Below are positions 61,721 to 64,000 of a stretch of 64,000 bases of DNA, one piece after another (within the stretch, counting starts at the first letter, position 1; every line of letters starts with the position of its first letter). Below the pieces are notes generated by a model, which was not told the DNA's origin, did not search any database, and was given only the letters and a program-made list of their open reading frames with translations. The DNA comes from Lachnospiraceae bacterium (lineage in GTDB: Bacteria > Bacillota > Clostridia > Lachnospirales > Lachnospiraceae): assembly GCA_017621815.1 (NCBI GenBank), contig JAGASK010000009.1, positions 1-64,000 of the forward strand. The letters are read 5' to 3'. The position numbers were made by a program, and so were the translations under genes.

Positions 61721-62667
61721 AAAAAATAAGATTTGAAATTGACACAGACGGCTTTCACGGAGTTTACTGGAAAAATTCCATTAAAACAGATGCGGGTTTA
61801 ATTTTGATGTTAGGGGATGACGCTGAAGACCATATGGCAAAAAGTGGTGTAAAATGGGCACAGAAACAAGGTTTTAATGTTATGACAATGTCGCCGGAAG
61901 CAAAAGATTATGGGCATCATAACTATCCTCTTGAAAGAATTGATATGGCAATTCAGTGGATGAAATGTCATGGAAACAGTAAAATCGGTGTCGCCGGAGC
62001 ATCTACAACCGGAACGCTGGCACTTGTTGCGGCATCATATTTCCCTGATATTACACTGACCATTGCAATGACACCCAGTGACTTTGTATGGGAAGGTTTT
62101 ATGCAGGGAAAAAAGGATGGCTGCAGGGAATGGCCTGTTGACGGAGAGTCTTTGTTTTCCTATCAGGGAAAGCCCTTGCCGTATATGCCGTTTGTCTATC
62201 GTCATCCTGATTACTGGCATATTGTAAAAAAGGATTCTAAGGAAAGCGGAAATATGATTGCATCCCGAAGGCTTTTTGATGATTCCGAAAAGGCACACCC
62301 CATACAGGAAGAGGAATATATTAAAATTGAAAAAATTAAAGGGAAACTTATTCTGGTGGGCGCAGAAGATGATGTGTTGTGGGATACGGCAAAATATATC
62401 AGGAGAATGGAAGAAAGATTAAAAACCAAAAGTCATGAATGTGACTGCGAGATATTACTTTATAAGCACGGAACACACTTTGTATTTCCGCAGTCCATGC
62501 TGAGATCTATATTGCCTATAGTCTCCAGTCTGTTGATAAAACTGGCTTTTGCTGCAGGAAGAAAGTATTCCGGGGAGTGTAAAAGGACAAGGCTGGATAT
62601 TGACAAGAGAGTAAGCGCGGCAATTGCTGGCTGGACGATTTCGGAAACTGAAGAATTGTTTCTGTAA
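61717..62667 (+). CDS. Alpha/beta hydrolase, acyl-CoA thioesterase/BAAT-C-like
   Basis: A 316-residue alpha/beta hydrolase resembling the BAAT C-terminal (bile acid-CoA:amino acid acyltransferase/thioesterase) family. The nucleophile elbow is GVAGASTTGTLALVAAS, with the Ser in G-x-S-x-x-G; Asp in LVGAEDDVLW and His in YKHGTHFVFPQ complete the triad. GTG 61717 overlaps the upstream stop. Substrate may be an ester or thioester related to the LCM-type methyltransferase product (inference). Confidence 0.82.
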   Translation: MKKIRFEIDTDGFHGVYWKNSIKTDAGLILMLGDDAEDHMAKSGVKWAQKQGFNVMTMSPEAKDYGHHNYPLERIDMAIQWMKCHGNSKIGVAGASTTGTLALVAASYFPDITLTIAMTPSDFVWEGFMQGKKDGCREWPVDGESLFSYQGKPLPYMPFVYRHPDYWHIVKKDSKESGNMIASRRLFDDSEKAHPIQEEEYIKIEKIKGKLILVGAEDDVLWDTAKYIRRMEERLKTKSHECDCEILLYKHGTHFVFPQSMLRSILPIVSSLLIKLAFAAGRKYSGECKRTRLDIDKRVSAAIAGWTISETEELFL

Positions 62668-62698
62668 TAATGACGTTATTGTTGAAATAGGGATTTTT

Positions 62699-62797
62699 AT
62701 GATGAAAGAAACTGTTAGCAATAAGAAATATTGGATTTTGGGAGTTATCGGGTGCATTTGCTTTGGAATTGGAGATAGCAGTAAGTGGTATCAATAG
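62699..62797 (+). pseudogene. Truncated ORF, N-terminus of a membrane protein
   Basis: A 32-codon frame reads MMKETVSNKKYWILGVIGC, then ICFGIGD, followed by SSKWYQ and a stop. The start looks like the first TM helix of a small clostridial integral membrane protein and breaks after GIGD. There is a weak ribosome site (ATAGGGA). I take it as a decayed gene; a real small membrane peptide cannot be excluded. Confidence 0.45.
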
Positions 62798-62869
62798 ACA
62801 CTTGTTTTTTTTATGAATTTCGGCTAAAATGTATGCAGATTACAAATCAGCCGAAAGAAGGTAGCAGAT

Positions 62870-64000
62870 ATGAATTATATAACAAGAAATTTAGAGAATG
62901 TAGTAAATCAGGTTACAAAAGAATACCCGGTAGTCCTGGTTACCGGACCAAGACAGGTAGGTAAGACTACTATGCTTCAGAAATTAATGGAAGGAACGAA
63001 TAGAGGATATGTTACTTTGGATGATTTGAATGAAAGAAATATTGCGAAGACGGATCCTGAACTGTTCCTACAGTTGCATAAGCCACCTGTGCTGATTGAT
63101 GAGGTTCAGTATGCACCGGAGTTGTTTACCTATATCAAGATGTATGTAGACACAAATCACGAGCCAGGAGCATTTTGGCTTACAGGTTCGCAGGTGTTTA
63201 AATTAATGCGAGGCGTACAGGAGTCTTTGGCTGGAAGAGTTGCTGTGTTGCCGCTTACTTCTTTATCGCAGGCAGAAATTTCAGGTGGAGAGATGGAGCC
63301 TTTTACGGTTGACATGGAGGCATTATCCGCTAGGAAGGCAGGTAGGAAAGAGGCTGATGCAAGGGGCATTTTCGAACGAATCTACAAAGGTTCCATGCCA
63401 GCAATTGTAAGTGGTGCTAATAGTAATAGTCAGATTTTTTATAACAGTTATTTAACTACTTATATTGAGCGTGATGTAAAGGCGTTGTCAGATGCTATTG
63501 ATTCGCTGAAATTCCTTAGATTTATAACTGCGGTAGCTGCAAGATGTGGTCAAATGCTGAATGTGGCAGAAATTGCGAGAGATGCAGATATAAATCAGAC
63601 GCAGGCCAAAAACTGGCTTGGGATTCTGGAGACATTAGGGATTATTTTTTACCTCCGTCCTTATTCCAATAATCTATTAAAGCGTCTTGTGAAAACTCCT
63701 AAGCTGTATTTTTATGATACAGGTTTGGTTTGTTATCTGACGAAGTGGAGTAATGCAGAAACATTAGAAAGTGGTGCAATGAACGGAGCAATTTTAGAGA
63801 ACTATGTGGTTGCTGAGATTATGAAAACTTACCTGAATTGTGGTAAAGAACCTTACTTGTACTACTATCGCGATAAGGATGCTAAGGAGATTGATATCGT
63901 TCTTGAACATGATGGAGTTTTAAACCCGATTGAGATTAAGAAGACTTCTAATCCGGGAACAGAGCTGATAAAAGTATTTGACTTGTTGGATAAGTCTTCA
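62870..64000 (+). CDS. AAA ATPase with DUF4143-type C-terminal region, 3' end outside window
   Basis: An open frame of 377 codons from ATG 62870 (GAAGGTAGCAG upstream) to the window edge. Walker A is VTGPRQVGKTTMLQ, Walker B PPVLIDEVQYAP, sensor 1 WLTGSQVFKLM. The C-terminal part has DUF4143-like ERDVKALSD, RFITAVAARCGQMLNVAEIA (winged helix), RLVKTPKLYFYDTGLVCYL and the nuclease-like ending KEIDIVL...NPIEIKKTSNPG (a D-x12-15-ExK pattern). This family is widespread, mobile and functionally unclear; toxin/defence roles are suspected. Confidence 0.9.
   Translation, partial: MNYITRNLENVVNQVTKEYPVVLVTGPRQVGKTTMLQKLMEGTNRGYVTLDDLNERNIAKTDPELFLQLHKPPVLIDEVQYAPELFTYIKMYVDTNHEPGAFWLTGSQVFKLMRGVQESLAGRVAVLPLTSLSQAEISGGEMEPFTVDMEALSARKAGRKEADARGIFERIYKGSMPAIVSGANSNSQIFYNSYLTTYIERDVKALSDAIDSLKFLRFITAVAARCGQMLNVAEIARDADINQTQAKNWLGILETLGIIFYLRPYSNNLLKRLVKTPKLYFYDTGLVCYLTKWSNAETLESGAMNGAILENYVVAEIMKTYLNCGKEPYLYYYRDKDAKEIDIVLEHDGVLNPIEIKKTSNPGTELIKVFDLLDKSS

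Noticed and set aside
1..64000. tRNA, rRNA, CRISPR arrays and riboswitches
   Set aside because: Looked for cloverleaf-like ends, regular direct repeats with spacers and conserved aptamer cores; none was convincing.

Overview
The window looks like a chromosomal segment of an anaerobic, endospore-forming Clostridia, most likely Lachnospiraceae. The signs are moderate GC, strong AGGAGG-type ribosome binding sites, a complete spoIIIA operon, spoIVB, spoIIM, short CotF-like coat proteins, a flavodiiron oxygen-reducing protein and Firmicutes-type gene order. Species cannot be fixed from the sequence alone. Most of it is well-packed core genome on the + strand. The two edges are accessory: a tyrosine integrase at the left, and a methyltransferase/hydrolase/transporter-remnant island plus a DUF4143-type ATPase at the right.

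Layout. 1-737 is the 3' part of an integrase that probably marks the end of an integrated element. 1.06-3.9 kb carries rpsO and pnp, each with a structured leader. 3.96-9.28 kb is spoIIIAA-AH, the engulfment channel operon. 9.3-13.3 kb has deoB, prfC and a transglutaminase-like lipoprotein. 13.4-23.9 kb is the conserved series asp23-nusB-xseA-xseB-ispA-dxs-tlyA-nadK-argR-recN-spoIVB, but spo0A, which follows spoIVB in Bacillus and many clostridia, is not there. A flavodiiron protein and a chemotaxis receptor follow. 27.2-32.4 kb is an ABC permease/ATPase plus two-component module of the peptide-antibiotic-response kind. 32.5-39.4 kb carries an FAD/Rieske oxidoreductase, an S66 peptidase, a stand-alone Spo0A DNA-binding domain with no receiver domain, glgA, a SpoVB/MurJ-like flippase and two coat proteins. 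rqcH is on the minus strand. 41.5-50.7 kb is yicC-remA-gmk-rpoZ-rimO-pgsA-cinA, an RsiV/PdaC-like membrane protein, recA-recX (with two LexA-type boxes) and rny. 51-59.4 kb has an aminotransferase, nudF-spoIIM-xerD, aroF(-), hisS, a phosphopantetheinyl transferase and a siroheme reductase(-).

59.5-62.8 kb is the most unusual block. It holds a class I methyltransferase, a deleted ABC exporter remnant, a leucine-carboxyl-methyltransferase-like gene translationally coupled to an alpha/beta hydrolase, and a truncated ORF. Two 16-bp operator-like inverted repeats of the form GTTAGT-N4-ACTAAY lie in front of the first methyltransferase and of the ABC remnant. The window ends inside an AAA/DUF4143 ATPase gene.

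Observations beyond gene calling: a receiver-less Spo0A paralogue with its own sigma-A-like promoter; a dispersed family of about 35-45-bp hairpins (near 1.47, 22.55, 50.82 and 54.71 kb, possibly 46.02 kb) whose arms differ mainly by pairing-preserving changes; and nested inverted repeats in the pnp leader. No tRNA, rRNA or CRISPR array was found.
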